Source of the DNA: Burkholderiales bacterium
GTDB lineage: Bacteria; Pseudomonadota; Gammaproteobacteria; Burkholderiales; Burkholderiaceae_D
Reading direction: 5' to 3'
NCBI GenBank assembly: GCA_016200895.1
Contig: JACQDX010000092.1
Location: 43,017 to 107,016, forward strand
DNA: 64,000 nt
Under the pieces are notes generated by a model. It did no database searches. It saw nothing but the letters and a program-made list of their open reading frames with translations, and had not been told where the DNA came from. Within the stretch, counting starts at the first letter, position 1. Each line of letters opens with the position of its first letter. The position numbers and the translations under genes were made by a program. This document shows, piece after piece, positions 32,644 through 41,464 of this stretch.

Positions 32644-34773
32644 GTGTCCATCAAAAAAATGTCTGTACTCATGTCAGCCAGTGTACTTGGCCTGGCATCA
32701 TCCGGTCTGGTATTGGCTGCTGACCCCGTGCCGCCTGTGGCTGCCAAAATCAAATGGCAAGAGACCCGTCATGGCGAAGTCGTCACTGACGATTATCGCT
32801 GGTTGCAGAAAAAAGAAAATCCTGAGGTCATTTCTTATCTTAATGCAGAGAATGCCTATACCGAAGCCCTGACGGCAGACATCAAACCCCTGTCTGACAA
32901 GTTGTATGCAGAAATCAAGGGCAGAATGAAAGAGGTGGACCTGTCCGTGCCTGTACGTCGAGGAAATTACTATTATTATTCACGCACCGAGGCTGGCAAG
33001 CAATACCAGTTGTTTTGCCGCCGCCGCGCTGGTGTCGACATGGCTTATGACGACAAGCTTGCAGAAGAAATTCTGCTTGACCAGAACGAAATGGCCAAGG
33101 GGCAAAAATTCTTCGCCGTTGGCGGTAGTTCCGTCAGTCCGGATGAGCAATTGTTGGCATATACCACCGACACTATCGGCTATCGTCAATATCAATTGCA
33201 AATCAAAAATCTGCGCACTGGCGAAATACTTAGCGACAGCCAGCCACGCGTGACGTCAATGGCCTGGGCAGCAGATAACAACACTCTGTTTTATGTGCAG
33301 GAAGATGCTACCACCAAACGCTCTGACCGTCTGTTCCGCATGGAAATCGGCAAGCCGCCAGTAGAAATCCTGCATGAAACCGTCGAGCAGTTTGACCTGC
33401 AAGTCAGTAGCACCCGCGACAGGCAGTTCATCGTCGTCAATATCCACGCCACCGATACCAGTGAAGTCATGCTGTTGGCCGCAGATAAACCGCAAGGGAA
33501 ATTCCAGAGCGTGCTGGGGCGTGAAAAAGGCCATCGCTATAGTTTGGAACATCGCAATGGCGAGTTGTATATCGTCACCAATAAAGACGCCAAGAACTTC
33601 CGCGTTGTGCGGGCGCCGCTGGCTACCTCTGACAGCAAGCACTGGCAGGAAGTGATCAAACATGATCCTGAAGTGTTGGTTTTCGGCGCTGACCTGTTCA
33701 AGGATTACATGGTGATCACAGAAAAGACCCAGGCCCTGAATCGTGTCCGTATCTATGACTTCAATAGCAAGCAATGGAAGACGGTCAAGTTTGATGACCC
33801 GGTCTATCTTGCCACTGGTGCTGGCACGCCAGAATTTTCTGCCACCCGCTTCCGCATGTCTTACCAGTCGCCCGTGACGCCCGTGACCACGCTGGATGTG
33901 GACATGGCGACTGGCCAGCGTTATGTGCTCAAGCAACAGGAAGTTGTTGGTGGTTACGATGCCAGCAAATATGAGAGCCGCCGCCTGTGGATGACAGCCA
34001 GGGATGGCGTCAAAGTGCCACTCTGGGCAGTGTATAAAAAAGGCGTGAAATTCGATGGCTCGGCTCCTTTGCTGTTGTATTCGTATGGCAGCTATGGTTA
34101 TTCAACCGAAGCGACCTTTACCTCCAGTCGCCTGAGCATGCTGGACCGTGGCGTCATTTATGTGCAGGCACATATACGTGGTGGCCGCGACATGGGTGAG
34201 CACTGGCATGAAGATGGCATGTTGATGAACAAGAAAAATACTTTCTATGATTTCATCGATAGTGCCGATTATCTCATCAAACAAAAATGGACTAGCGCCG
34301 ACAAACTGATTATCCAGGGCGGCAGTGCCGGTGGATTGCTGATGGGGGCGGTCGTGAATATGCGTCCTGACTTGTTCCGCGCCGTCCATGCTGCAGTCCC
34401 TTTTGTTGATGTCATGAACACCATGATGGATGCCAGCCTGCCTTTGACAACAGGTGAATATCTGGAATGGGGTAATCCAAATGAAAAGCCAGCTTATGAC
34501 TATATGCGCAGCTATTCACCCTATGACAATATCGCTCGCAAGGCATATCCAGCCATGCTGGTGACGACGGGCCTGAATGACAGCCAGGTCATGTATTGGG
34601 AACCAGCCAAATACGTGGCCAAACTGCGCGATTTCAAAACTGATAAAAACCCGCTGCTGTTGAAAATCAATATGGCTGCCGGGCATGGCGGTGCATCTGG
34701 GCGTTATGATGCCTTGCGTGAAGGGGCATTCAATATGGCCTGGATGTTTTCGCAATGGGGCATTAAAGAATAG
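32644..34773 (+). CDS. ptrB: Oligopeptidase B (S9A serine peptidase) with signal peptide
   Basis: A 709-residue prolyl-oligopeptidase-family enzyme that cleaves short peptides after basic residues. The beta-propeller (about 80-430) is followed by the alpha/beta hydrolase domain with nucleophile S561 in IQGGSAGGLLMG, the aspartate in TTGLNDSQVMYWEPAK, and histidine in AAGHGGASGRY. PLTTGEYLEWGNP is typical of oligopeptidase B. An N-terminal signal (hydrophobic LMSASVLGLASSGLVLAA) implies export, unlike the cytoplasmic E. coli enzyme. GTG at 32644 has AGGA six bases upstream; an ATG at 32638 directly abuts that site. A MITE-like repeat occupies the region upstream. Confidence 0.92.
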   Translation: MSIKKMSVLMSASVLGLASSGLVLAADPVPPVAAKIKWQETRHGEVVTDDYRWLQKKENPEVISYLNAENAYTEALTADIKPLSDKLYAEIKGRMKEVDLSVPVRRGNYYYYSRTEAGKQYQLFCRRRAGVDMAYDDKLAEEILLDQNEMAKGQKFFAVGGSSVSPDEQLLAYTTDTIGYRQYQLQIKNLRTGEILSDSQPRVTSMAWAADNNTLFYVQEDATTKRSDRLFRMEIGKPPVEILHETVEQFDLQVSSTRDRQFIVVNIHATDTSEVMLLAADKPQGKFQSVLGREKGHRYSLEHRNGELYIVTNKDAKNFRVVRAPLATSDSKHWQEVIKHDPEVLVFGADLFKDYMVITEKTQALNRVRIYDFNSKQWKTVKFDDPVYLATGAGTPEFSATRFRMSYQSPVTPVTTLDVDMATGQRYVLKQQEVVGGYDASKYESRRLWMTARDGVKVPLWAVYKKGVKFDGSAPLLLYSYGSYGYSTEATFTSSRLSMLDRGVIYVQAHIRGGRDMGEHWHEDGMLMNKKNTFYDFIDSADYLIKQKWTSADKLIIQGGSAGGLLMGAVVNMRPDLFRAVHAAVPFVDVMNTMMDASLPLTTGEYLEWGNPNEKPAYDYMRSYSPYDNIARKAYPAMLVTTGLNDSQVMYWEPAKYVAKLRDFKTDKNPLLLKINMAAGHGGASGRYDALREGAFNMAWMFSQWGIKE

Positions 34774-34814
34774 TTGATTTGATTTGATGTTGATTTGATC
34801 TTGAGTTGATATGT

Positions 34815-34846
34815 ATCTGGCTTCATTTTTCATGCTGAAGCCAGAT
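34815..34846 (+). terminator. Stem-loop after the oligopeptidase gene
   Basis: ATCTGGCTTCA (34815-34825) pairs perfectly with TGAAGCCAGAT (34836-34846). The T-tract is missing on the 3' side, so it may be an RNA-stabilising or weak terminator hairpin. A run of imperfect TTGATTTGAT repeats precedes it. Confidence 0.5.
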
Positions 34847-34876
34847 TCAGCCTGCTAAAAATATAAGGAATGAATC

Positions 34877-35269
34877 ATGAATTTCGCATACACCATTATC
34901 TACGTCCCTGATGTTGCTGCATCGCTGGCTTTCTTTGAAAAAGCCTTTGGATTTGCTACCCGCTTCTTGCATGAATCGGGCATGTATGGCGAACTCGATA
35001 CCGGTGCCACGACACTGGCTTTTGCCGCGCATGCCATGGGGGACATGAATTATTCCTGCGGCCATGTGGCTGCACACAGTTCGGAAAAACCGCTGGGGAT
35101 GGAAGTCGCATTTACCACGGCAGACGTAGCTGCCGCACATACCCAGGCTATTGCGGCTGGTGCACAGGAATTAGCTGCACCAGCTGAAAAACCCTGGGGA
35201 CAGGTGGTTTCGTATCTGCGTTGTCCTGATGGCAGCCTGGTGGAATTGTGTACACCCATGGGAGGGTAA
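34877..35269 (+). CDS. VOC-family (glyoxalase/bleomycin-resistance-like) protein
   Basis: A 130-residue protein of the vicinal oxygen chelate fold: IIYVPDVAASLAFFEKAFGF at the N-terminus, MYGELDTGATTLAFA, and the second module EVAFTTADVAAAHTQ followed by PWGQVVSYLRCPDGSLVELC, which carries the usual C-terminal metal ligand glutamate. Members include lyases, dioxygenases and antibiotic-binding proteins; no substrate can be assigned. A ribosome site (AAGGAATG) precedes the ATG. It is separated from the oligopeptidase gene by a hairpin and faces the converging solute-binding protein gene. Confidence 0.9.
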   Translation: MNFAYTIIYVPDVAASLAFFEKAFGFATRFLHESGMYGELDTGATTLAFAAHAMGDMNYSCGHVAAHSSEKPLGMEVAFTTADVAAAHTQAIAAGAQELAAPAEKPWGQVVSYLRCPDGSLVELCTPMGG

Positions 35270-35297
35270 CAATCAACATTGCTACCACTATGGAAAA

Positions 35298-35331
35298 CCT
35301 CGCTTTGCAAAGAAAAGCGAGGGCTTTATTC
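35298..35331 (+). terminator. Terminator between converging genes
   Basis: CCTCGCTTT pairs with AAAGCGAGG (35298-35306 / 35314-35322), followed by GCTTTATT on the plus strand and GGTTTTCC on the minus strand. It can serve both the VOC gene and the converging solute-binding gene, whose last codons it overlaps. Confidence 0.7.
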
Positions 35332-36078
35332 CCAGGAAAAATATTTCTTGCGCAGCTTCTGCACCGTGCCATCTTTTTGCAAAACTTCATAAGCTTTGCG
35401 CCAGGCTTGTTCTTCATCTTCACTGACATTCATGGAACTGGCCATGTACAGTTCGGCGCTGCCCATGTTGAGACCTGTGGTGAAATCTTCAAAGCGGAAG
35501 CCATACTCTTCTATCGCCGATGTCATGATGGTATAACCTGAATACACCGCATCCAGGCCGCCCAGCTGCAATAGCTTGAGCAGGCTTTGGTAATCTTTTT
35601 CATACTGGATATTACGAAAATTTTGCGCGTGCAAATCTTTTTCCAGTGAAGAACCACGCACTATGCCTACGCGCAAACCACGTAACTGTTCCAGCGAGGC
35701 ATTTTCTATGTTGACACTACCTGCCACCGTAGACCGCTTGCCGAAAAAGCGGTTGGGTGCTGTACCCAAATGTATCAGCCATTTGAAGCTGGTCTCCCGG
35801 TCTGCTGTCCTGTCCAGAGGAAAGACGCCATAGTTCTGACCTTCCATCGTCATCTTGACTGCTCTGGCCCATGGATAAATATTCAGATTTGGCTTACGTC
35901 CCAGTTGTGCAGACATAGCTGTAATCAATTCATAGACATAGCCTTGGGGTACATTATGTTGCAGCCAGAGATAGGGAGGTAATTCTGCCGTCACCCATTT
36001 GATTTGCCCATCAGCAGCGAGCTGCGCCTGACTGGGCAGACTGAACAGTAAGGCGAGCAGGCAAATGAATTTTTTCAT
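35326..36078 (-). CDS. Periplasmic solute-binding protein, SBP_bac_3-like
   Basis: A 250-residue exported protein: signal peptide MKKFICLLALLFSLPSQAQ, then a type II periplasmic-binding fold with IKWVTAELPPYLW, YVYELITAMSAQLG, AVKMTMEGQNYGVFPLDRTADRE (the ligand-sensing stretch, quoted only in part as YGVFPLDRTAD), and GLRVGIVRGSSLEKDL. It resembles amino-acid-binding proteins of ABC importers, but no permease or ATPase is adjacent, so it may act as an orphan sensor or serve a distant transporter. The ATG at 36078 starts the signal peptide; six upstream in-frame residues were left out. Confidence 0.85.
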   Translation of the reverse strand: MKKFICLLALLFSLPSQAQLAADGQIKWVTAELPPYLWLQHNVPQGYVYELITAMSAQLGRKPNLNIYPWARAVKMTMEGQNYGVFPLDRTADRETSFKWLIHLGTAPNRFFGKRSTVAGSVNIENASLEQLRGLRVGIVRGSSLEKDLHAQNFRNIQYEKDYQSLLKLLQLGGLDAVYSGYTIMTSAIEEYGFRFEDFTTGLNMGSAELYMASSMNVSEDEEQAWRKAYEVLQKDGTVQKLRKKYFSWE

Positions 36079-36295
36079 CTCAGTCCCATACTGCAAATGT
36101 AGCTTGATGTAGCCATTTGTTGGCCGTTTTAGCTAGCCCGTAAGGCTGAGCAAAAATCATGTTTTCAGAGAAATTCCAGTATTCAGGCTATGGCTGGACA
36201 GGTCAAGTGAATTTTTATCAAATCCTGCGATTTATGTTTATGAATTCTGGATAATTCAAGAGTAATTTGCCATTTGTATTTCGTCTGGAATTGTC
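36079..36295. other. Gene-free stretch between diverging genes
   Basis: About 220 bases that should contain the promoter of the solute-binding gene on the minus strand. It is AT-rich and no open frame or strong repeat was found before the leader of the next plus-strand gene. Confidence 0.5.
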
Positions 36296-36433
36296 TATAA
36301 CGAAGATTAAGGCAGTTGCGCATCCTGTCGGTAATCTCACTTGGGTTGCTGATGCTTGCTGTCTTGTCCCCTGGCCATCGTGGCCACCGCGATATCATCG
36401 CAACTGCCTCAGTGCTTTCTTACCTCTATGGAG
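36296..36433 (+). promoter_or_regulatory. Structured leader of the DUF1269-like paralogue 2
   Basis: TATAAC (36296-36301), with a modest TTGTAT at -35, is followed nine bases later by AGGCAGTTGCG (36310-36320), whose perfect 11-bp complement CGCAACTGCCT lies at 36399-36409. Nested inside are GCATC/GATGC (36320-36324 / 36351-36355) and GCGAT/ATCGC (36389-36401), the latter competing with the long helix. The ribosome site GGAG is at 36430-36433. The arrangement, a -10 box then the left arm of a long-range helix, resembles the leader of paralogue 1 although the helix sequence differs. Confidence 0.5.
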
Positions 36434-36439
36434 ATAGTC

Positions 36440-36952
36440 ATGAGACGCAGACTGTATTTCATGTTGCCTGACCTGGGCAGTGCCAGGGCTATGCTGGATG
36501 AACTTTTACTTGCACGTATTGATGAGCGACACATGCATTTTTGTGCCAAAGAAGGCATGCTGCCAGCAGATATGCCGGAAGCCAATTCCTTTCAAAAAAC
36601 TGACCTGATCCATGGTGCCGAAATGGGCATGCTGATCGGTGGTATCGCTGGTTTGCTGGCAGGTGGTCTGTGGCTGATTTTCCCACCAGAAGGGATGGAA
36701 ATGCGCATACTGGCGGTATTGGTATCTGCCATTGGTGGTGCCCTGTTTGGTTCCTGGGCTTCGGCCAAGGCCGCCAGGGCCATTCCCAGTTCCAGCCTGA
36801 AACCCTTTGAGGAGGATATAGAAAACGGCAAAGTCTTGCTGATGGTGGATGTACCTTTTAAACGGATAACAGAAATCCAGCAACTTGTCAGTCACCGTCA
36901 TCCAGAGATACGCTTTGGTGGCGTTGATCCGCATGTGCCGGTATTTATTTAA
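36440..36952 (+). CDS. Small two-helix membrane protein, DUF1269-like (paralogue 2)
   Basis: A 170-residue protein paralogous over its whole length to the one at 17449-17958: shared MRRRLYFMLP start, DELLLARI, DMPEAN..QKTDLIHG, membrane segment ending in LIFPPEGMEMR, and C-terminal HPEIRFGGVDPHVP. Two Gly/Ala-rich membrane helices lie at about 63-85 and 90-112. The function is unknown. The ATG at 36440 is set by GGAG seven bases upstream; longer in-frame starts lack support. It stands alone with its own leader. Confidence 0.88.
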   Translation: MRRRLYFMLPDLGSARAMLDELLLARIDERHMHFCAKEGMLPADMPEANSFQKTDLIHGAEMGMLIGGIAGLLAGGLWLIFPPEGMEMRILAVLVSAIGGALFGSWASAKAARAIPSSSLKPFEEDIENGKVLLMVDVPFKRITEIQQLVSHRHPEIRFGGVDPHVPVFI

Positions 36953-37093
36953 CCCTTGTTGACCATTGCATGCACCTTACCCTCCGCGGGTATGGTGCGG
37001 CATACTCTTGAAATTCCCTCGCTTTAAAACGACCTGATTGCATAGCGCAAAATTCGGCATACAATGGCTAGGTTTTAAACAACATTGCCGAAA

Positions 37094-37828
37094 ATGACAG
37101 CTAATGCTCTGGAGTTGCACGCGCTTTGCAAAAACTTTGGTAGGCCCGCCGTTGAGAATCTGAATCTCACCGTGCGCCGTGGTGAGTTATATGCCTTGCT
37201 GGGGCCAAATGGTGCGGGCAAAACCACCACCTTGCGCATGGTGGCAGGCCTGATCTCACCAGACAGTGGTGGCATACGCATACTGGGGCAGGAACTGGCT
37301 GCCGACCCAGCGCTGGCCAAGAGCAAGCTGGCCTATCTGCCTGATGACCCCATGCTGTATAACAAACTCAAGCCTTTTGAGTACCTGGAATTTGTTGCCG
37401 GTCTGTGGGGCGTGGCAGCAAATGTCGCCGAAGCAAAAGCGCGTGAATTGCTGGAATGGCTGGATTTGCTCAAGCATGCAGATGAACTGACCGAAGGTTT
37501 TTCGCGTGGCATGAAGCAAAAACTCGCATTGGCGGGAGCATTGATACACCAGCCTGAACTGATCATCCTTGACGAACCCTTGACCGGTCTGGACGCCGCC
37601 GCTGCCAGGCAGGTCAAGGACGTCTTGCTGAACCATGTCAAGCAGGGCGGCACTGTCATCCTGACTACCCATATCCTGGATGTGGCAGAACGTCTGGCTG
37701 AACGCATAGGCATCATACAAAACGGCAAACTCATTGCCGAAGGCACGCTGGAAGAATTGCGCAGCCAGACCAGCCAGACTGCGGGGACGCTGGAAGAAAT
37801 CTTCCTGCAATTGACGGAGCCTGCATAA
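37094..37828 (+). CDS. ABC transporter ATP-binding protein (exporter type)
   Basis: A 244-residue ATPase with Walker A LLGPNGAGKTTTLR near residue 38, signature FSRGMKQKLALAGAL, Walker B LIILDEPLTGLD and the switch histidine in VILTTHILDVAE. DrrA/CcmA-like proteins of this kind energise ABC-2-type exporters. The ATG at 37094 gives the family N-terminus; an in-frame TTG at 37085 is unlikely. Its stop overlaps the start of the permease gene by one base (TAATG), indicating coupled translation. The exported substrate is unknown. Confidence 0.92.
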   Translation: MTANALELHALCKNFGRPAVENLNLTVRRGELYALLGPNGAGKTTTLRMVAGLISPDSGGIRILGQELAADPALAKSKLAYLPDDPMLYNKLKPFEYLEFVAGLWGVAANVAEAKARELLEWLDLLKHADELTEGFSRGMKQKLALAGALIHQPELIILDEPLTGLDAAAARQVKDVLLNHVKQGGTVILTTHILDVAERLAERIGIIQNGKLIAEGTLEELRSQTSQTAGTLEEIFLQLTEPA

Positions 37829-39381
37829 TGGCATCCTGGCTGAAATTGAAACCGGGCAGTGCCGCCTGGTTACTGGCGCATGAATGCCGTCTGGCATTTT
37901 ACGATATGGGCGAGAGCAAGCCCGGTCGTACTGCAGCGCGTGGTATGTCGGTGTTTGGCATGTGGCTGATAGGCCTGATGTATGTCTCCGCCCATGTAGG
38001 TGTCTGGCTGATCATGCGCAAGTTGCCACCCTTGCAAGAAGCTTTGCCCCCACCCTTGCTGATGGGAGCAGGTATCGCCATGCTGGCGGTGTTTAGTTTC
38101 ATGCTGTCACTGGGTTTGACGCGCAGTGTGCGGGCCTTGTTTGAGCGTGGTGATCTGGATTTGCTGCTGTCTTCACCCTTGTCATCGAAAACCATCTTTG
38201 TGGTCAGGTTGACCGGCATTATTTTTTCTGTTGGCATCTGGTTTTTCGCCCTGCTGACACCGGTGGCAAATATAGGTTTGATACTGGGTCAATGGCGCTG
38301 GCTGGGGATTTATCCTGCCTTGTTCGCCATGACGGTGTTAGCTGCGGCGCTGGCCATGTTGTTGACACTGTCTTTGGTAAAAAGTCTGGGAGTGCGCAAA
38401 ACTAAAACAGTTGCGCAAATCCTTGGCGCACTTACCGGTGCAGGCATGTTCATCATCACCCAGTTATTCGGCAACCTGGGCAAGGAAATGCGAGATGGCG
38501 TGTTGCAACATATCATGCCGTGGTTCCAACCCGGTGGTGCGCTCGATGCTGACAGCCTGGTATGGATGCCAGCTAAAGCGCTGTTTGGTTCACCCACGGC
38601 GATAGCTGGCTTCCTGCTCTTCAGTGGCTTGATTTACTGGCTGACAGCACAATCCACGCATCGCTTTTTCGTCACGGGTGTGCAGCAGGCAGTGGGGCAA
38701 GTTCGCAAGGCAATACCAGCAGGGCAACGCAACGCACTGCACACCACCCGTTTTGGCCGCAGCTTGCGGGCCACCATCATCGTCAAAGAATGGCGTTTGG
38801 TTGCACGTGACCCGAACCTGATTTCCCAGGTCTTGCTGCAATTATTGTACATCGCCCCTTTGTTCTTTTTGATTTTCAAGTCCAAAGCCCTATTGCCCGG
38901 TGTGGCATCGGGACTGGTTTTCCTGGCGGCTTCGCTGGCTGGTTCACTGATCTGGATCATTATCGCTGCTGAAGATGCGCCCGATTTGTTGCAGGCAGCA
39001 CCAGTCAAGGCTAATCTCATTCTGACCAGCAAACTGCTGGCAGCAGTTTTACCGATATTGATGCTGCTCTTGCCTGCGTTGCTGTGGCTGTTGATACAAC
39101 AATTTTTACTGGGTCTGGCCGTCATCGCCTGTACCCTTGCGGCGATGCTGAGTTCGGCGGTGATTCATTTATGGCAATCCAAACCTGCCAACCGTGCCCA
39201 GTTCAATAAACGCGGACAGACGCAATTGATGGCGGGTTTGCTGGAGGCTGCCACCAGTTTTTCCTGGGCGGCCTGCATTGTGGTTGGTATGTTATATGGG
39301 GTCTGGCTTGCCGTGCCCTTGTTGACTGCTGCGCTGGCTTTGGGCATAGCCTGGTTTTCCCGTATTGAACGAAATATTTAA
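37828..39381 (+). CDS. ABC transporter permease, large ABC-2-like membrane protein
   Basis: A 517-residue integral membrane protein with about twelve hydrophobic segments spread through the sequence (for example GMWLIGLMYVSAHVGVWLI, VLAAALAMLLTLSLV, VLPILMLLLPALLWLLIQ, and a C-terminal pair). It has no ATPase motifs and pairs with the overlapping upstream ATPase gene. A cytoplasmic stretch in the middle (residues about 285-330) is basic. The transported compound is not evident from the neighbours, which are a second, MacAB-like export module 86 bases downstream. Confidence 0.85.
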   Translation: MASWLKLKPGSAAWLLAHECRLAFYDMGESKPGRTAARGMSVFGMWLIGLMYVSAHVGVWLIMRKLPPLQEALPPPLLMGAGIAMLAVFSFMLSLGLTRSVRALFERGDLDLLLSSPLSSKTIFVVRLTGIIFSVGIWFFALLTPVANIGLILGQWRWLGIYPALFAMTVLAAALAMLLTLSLVKSLGVRKTKTVAQILGALTGAGMFIITQLFGNLGKEMRDGVLQHIMPWFQPGGALDADSLVWMPAKALFGSPTAIAGFLLFSGLIYWLTAQSTHRFFVTGVQQAVGQVRKAIPAGQRNALHTTRFGRSLRATIIVKEWRLVARDPNLISQVLLQLLYIAPLFFLIFKSKALLPGVASGLVFLAASLAGSLIWIIIAAEDAPDLLQAAPVKANLILTSKLLAAVLPILMLLLPALLWLLIQQFLLGLAVIACTLAAMLSSAVIHLWQSKPANRAQFNKRGQTQLMAGLLEAATSFSWAACIVVGMLYGVWLAVPLLTAALALGIAWFSRIERNI

Positions 39382-39467
39382 GCTCTGGTCTATCAATCTT
39401 CACTGGTTTATATTTGCTCTAATTTAATCTATTGCTGCCTACCTAACAATCTGGGATATCTCTTACC

Positions 39468-40709
39468 ATGCCTGTGTTCACGAAGAAACGCGTTTTTGTA
39501 GCAATTGCTCTTTTACTCGTCGCTGGTGCAGCCGCCACGTATTATCAGAGAGAAAACAACAAAGCCAGGGAAGAAGAACCCAAATACAAAACCGCCGTAG
39601 TGGACAAGGGCAATATCACACAGACAGTGACTGCCAGCGGCACGCTCAATCCCGTGGCACTGATCAATGTCGGCTCGCAGGTATCCGGAACCGTGGTGGA
39701 ATTGAAGGCGGACTTTAATGACCGCGTCAAGCAGGGACAGGTCTTGCTCAAGCTTGATCCAACCATCTTCAATGCCCAGATCAAGCAAAGTGAAGCCAGC
39801 CTGGCATCTGCCGAAGCGTCGAGGCGTTTGGCCCAGGCCACGCTGGAACGCAACCAGAAGCTGGTCACGCAAAACTATATTTCTGGCACGGCCATGGACC
39901 AGGCCAAACGCGAAGTGGAAGTGGCGGATGCCAATATCAAGCTGGCACGGGCACAATTGGACCGTGTCAAGGCCGACCTGAATAACAGCGTCATTCGCTC
40001 ACCCATAGACGGCGTCATCATCAAGCGCACTATCGATATGGGGCAGACCGTGGCCGCCTCTTTCCAGACGCCGAACCTGTTCCAGATTGCGCGTGACCTG
40101 ACCAAAATGCAAATCGATACCAGCGTCTCGGAAGCCGACGTCGGTTCTTTGAAAGATGGCTTGCCTGCGCGCTTTGTCGTCGATGCCTATCCCGATCGTG
40201 AATTTGAAGCCAAGCTGCGGCAGTTCCGCCTGGCGGCAAATGTGCAGCAGAATGTGGTGACCTATAACGTAGTGCTGGATGTCGACAACAAGGATGAATT
40301 GCTCAAGCCCGGCATGACAGCACAAGTGCGCCTGGTCGTCGGCAGCCGCGAAAACGTGGTGCGTATTCCTACCGCAGCCCTGCGTTATAAGCCCAGCGAA
40401 GAAGAGCAGGCCAAGGAAGCCAAGGCGCTCAAGGACAAGGAAAAAAAAGCCAGTGGGTCGGCTTCAAGCGCAGCTTCAGCATCTGCCAATCTGCCTGCAC
40501 CTGATGTTGATGATGACGTAGCTTTCCGTACCAAGAAAGACCTGACGCGTACTTTCAAACTCTACAAACTCGAAGACAAGAACCAGGCCAAGACGGTGGA
40601 TGTCAAAATCGGTTTGTCCAACTTCAAATATACCGAAGTCATTTCCGGTGATTTGAAACCCGGTGACAAAGTCATTACCCGCGCACTGGACAAAGCCGGA
40701 GCACGCTGA
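39468..40709 (+). CDS. macA: MacA-like periplasmic adaptor (HlyD/RND-type membrane fusion protein)
   Basis: A 413-residue adaptor: an N-terminal membrane anchor (VFVAIALLLVAGAAATYY), a lipoyl half-motif (TVTASGTLNPVALINVGSQ), a coiled-coil hairpin (about 105-170, AEASRRLAQATLERNQKLV), the second lipoyl half (VIRSPIDGVIIKRTID), and beta-barrel domains. A low-complexity Lys/Glu/Ala/Ser insert (about 305-345) interrupts the C-terminal membrane-proximal domain. Adaptors of this type link a MacB ABC protein to a TolC-like outer-membrane channel. Its TGA overlaps the ATG of the ATPase gene. Symbol given by family and synteny. Confidence 0.88.
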   Translation: MPVFTKKRVFVAIALLLVAGAAATYYQRENNKAREEEPKYKTAVVDKGNITQTVTASGTLNPVALINVGSQVSGTVVELKADFNDRVKQGQVLLKLDPTIFNAQIKQSEASLASAEASRRLAQATLERNQKLVTQNYISGTAMDQAKREVEVADANIKLARAQLDRVKADLNNSVIRSPIDGVIIKRTIDMGQTVAASFQTPNLFQIARDLTKMQIDTSVSEADVGSLKDGLPARFVVDAYPDREFEAKLRQFRLAANVQQNVVTYNVVLDVDNKDELLKPGMTAQVRLVVGSRENVVRIPTAALRYKPSEEEQAKEAKALKDKEKKASGSASSAASASANLPAPDVDDDVAFRTKKDLTRTFKLYKLEDKNQAKTVDVKIGLSNFKYTEVISGDLKPGDKVITRALDKAGAR

Positions 40710-41464
40710 TGAGCGATACCCTGATAGACATACGCCAGGTCAGCAAGAGTTATTTCTCTGGTGGCGTAGAAACCAAGGTCTTGCATGGTATTGATGTGCA
40801 GGTGCCGCGTGGCGATTTCCTGGCCGTCATGGGGCAGTCCGGTTCAGGCAAGTCAACACTGATGAATATCCTTGGTTGCCTGGACCAGGCCACCAGTGGC
40901 TCTTATTTGCTCAATGGTGTTGATACCCTGAGCCTGTCGCGTGCTGAACTTGCCACCATACGCAACCGCACCATCGGTTTTGTTTTCCAGAGTTTTAACC
41001 TCATCAAGCGCATGAGTGTGGCTGAAAACGTCGCCCTGCCTTTGATCTATGCCGGAGTCGGGCGTGACAAGGCGCACAAGAAGGCATTGGTTGAACTGGA
41101 AAGAGTGGGCCTGAAAGAGTACGCCAAGCGATTGCCCAACCAATTGTCAGGCGGGCAGCAACAGCGTGTCGCCATTGCCCGTGCCCTGGTTGCTGATCCA
41201 CCACTGATCCTGGCCGATGAACCCACCGGCAACCTGGATACCCAGACGAGTGAAGACATCATGCGCTCCTTGCAGCAATTGAATGCCGACCGTGGCATCA
41301 CCATCTTGCTGGTCACCCATGAGCCAGATATTGCTGCCTACAGCAAACGGCTGGTGCGGCTCAAGGATGGCCATGTCCTGTACGATGGCCCGGCGGCAGA
41401 AGGCTTGCGCCAGCTGGCAGCATCGCATGCTGAATATTCAGAAGCACAGGGGGACAGAAAATGA
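40709..41464 (+). CDS. MacB/LolD-type ABC transporter ATPase
   Basis: A 251-residue ATPase: Walker A MGQSGSGKSTLMNIL, Q-loop FVFQSFNLI, signature NQLSGGQQQRVAIARAL, Walker B LILADEPTGNLD and switch histidine in LLVTHEPDIA. It belongs to the MacB/LolD/FtsE class, which drives mechanotransmission rather than classic transport. Both ends overlap neighbouring genes (ATGA junctions), so the three genes form a tight operon with separate ATPase and permease chains, unlike fused E. coli MacB. Confidence 0.93.
   Translation: MSDTLIDIRQVSKSYFSGGVETKVLHGIDVQVPRGDFLAVMGQSGSGKSTLMNILGCLDQATSGSYLLNGVDTLSLSRAELATIRNRTIGFVFQSFNLIKRMSVAENVALPLIYAGVGRDKAHKKALVELERVGLKEYAKRLPNQLSGGQQQRVAIARALVADPPLILADEPTGNLDTQTSEDIMRSLQQLNADRGITILLVTHEPDIAAYSKRLVRLKDGHVLYDGPAAEGLRQLAASHAEYSEAQGDRK

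Noticed and set aside
34774..34812. TTGATTTGAT tandem run after the oligopeptidase gene
   Set aside because: Short, imperfect and in an intergenic position; best explained as simple-sequence drift.
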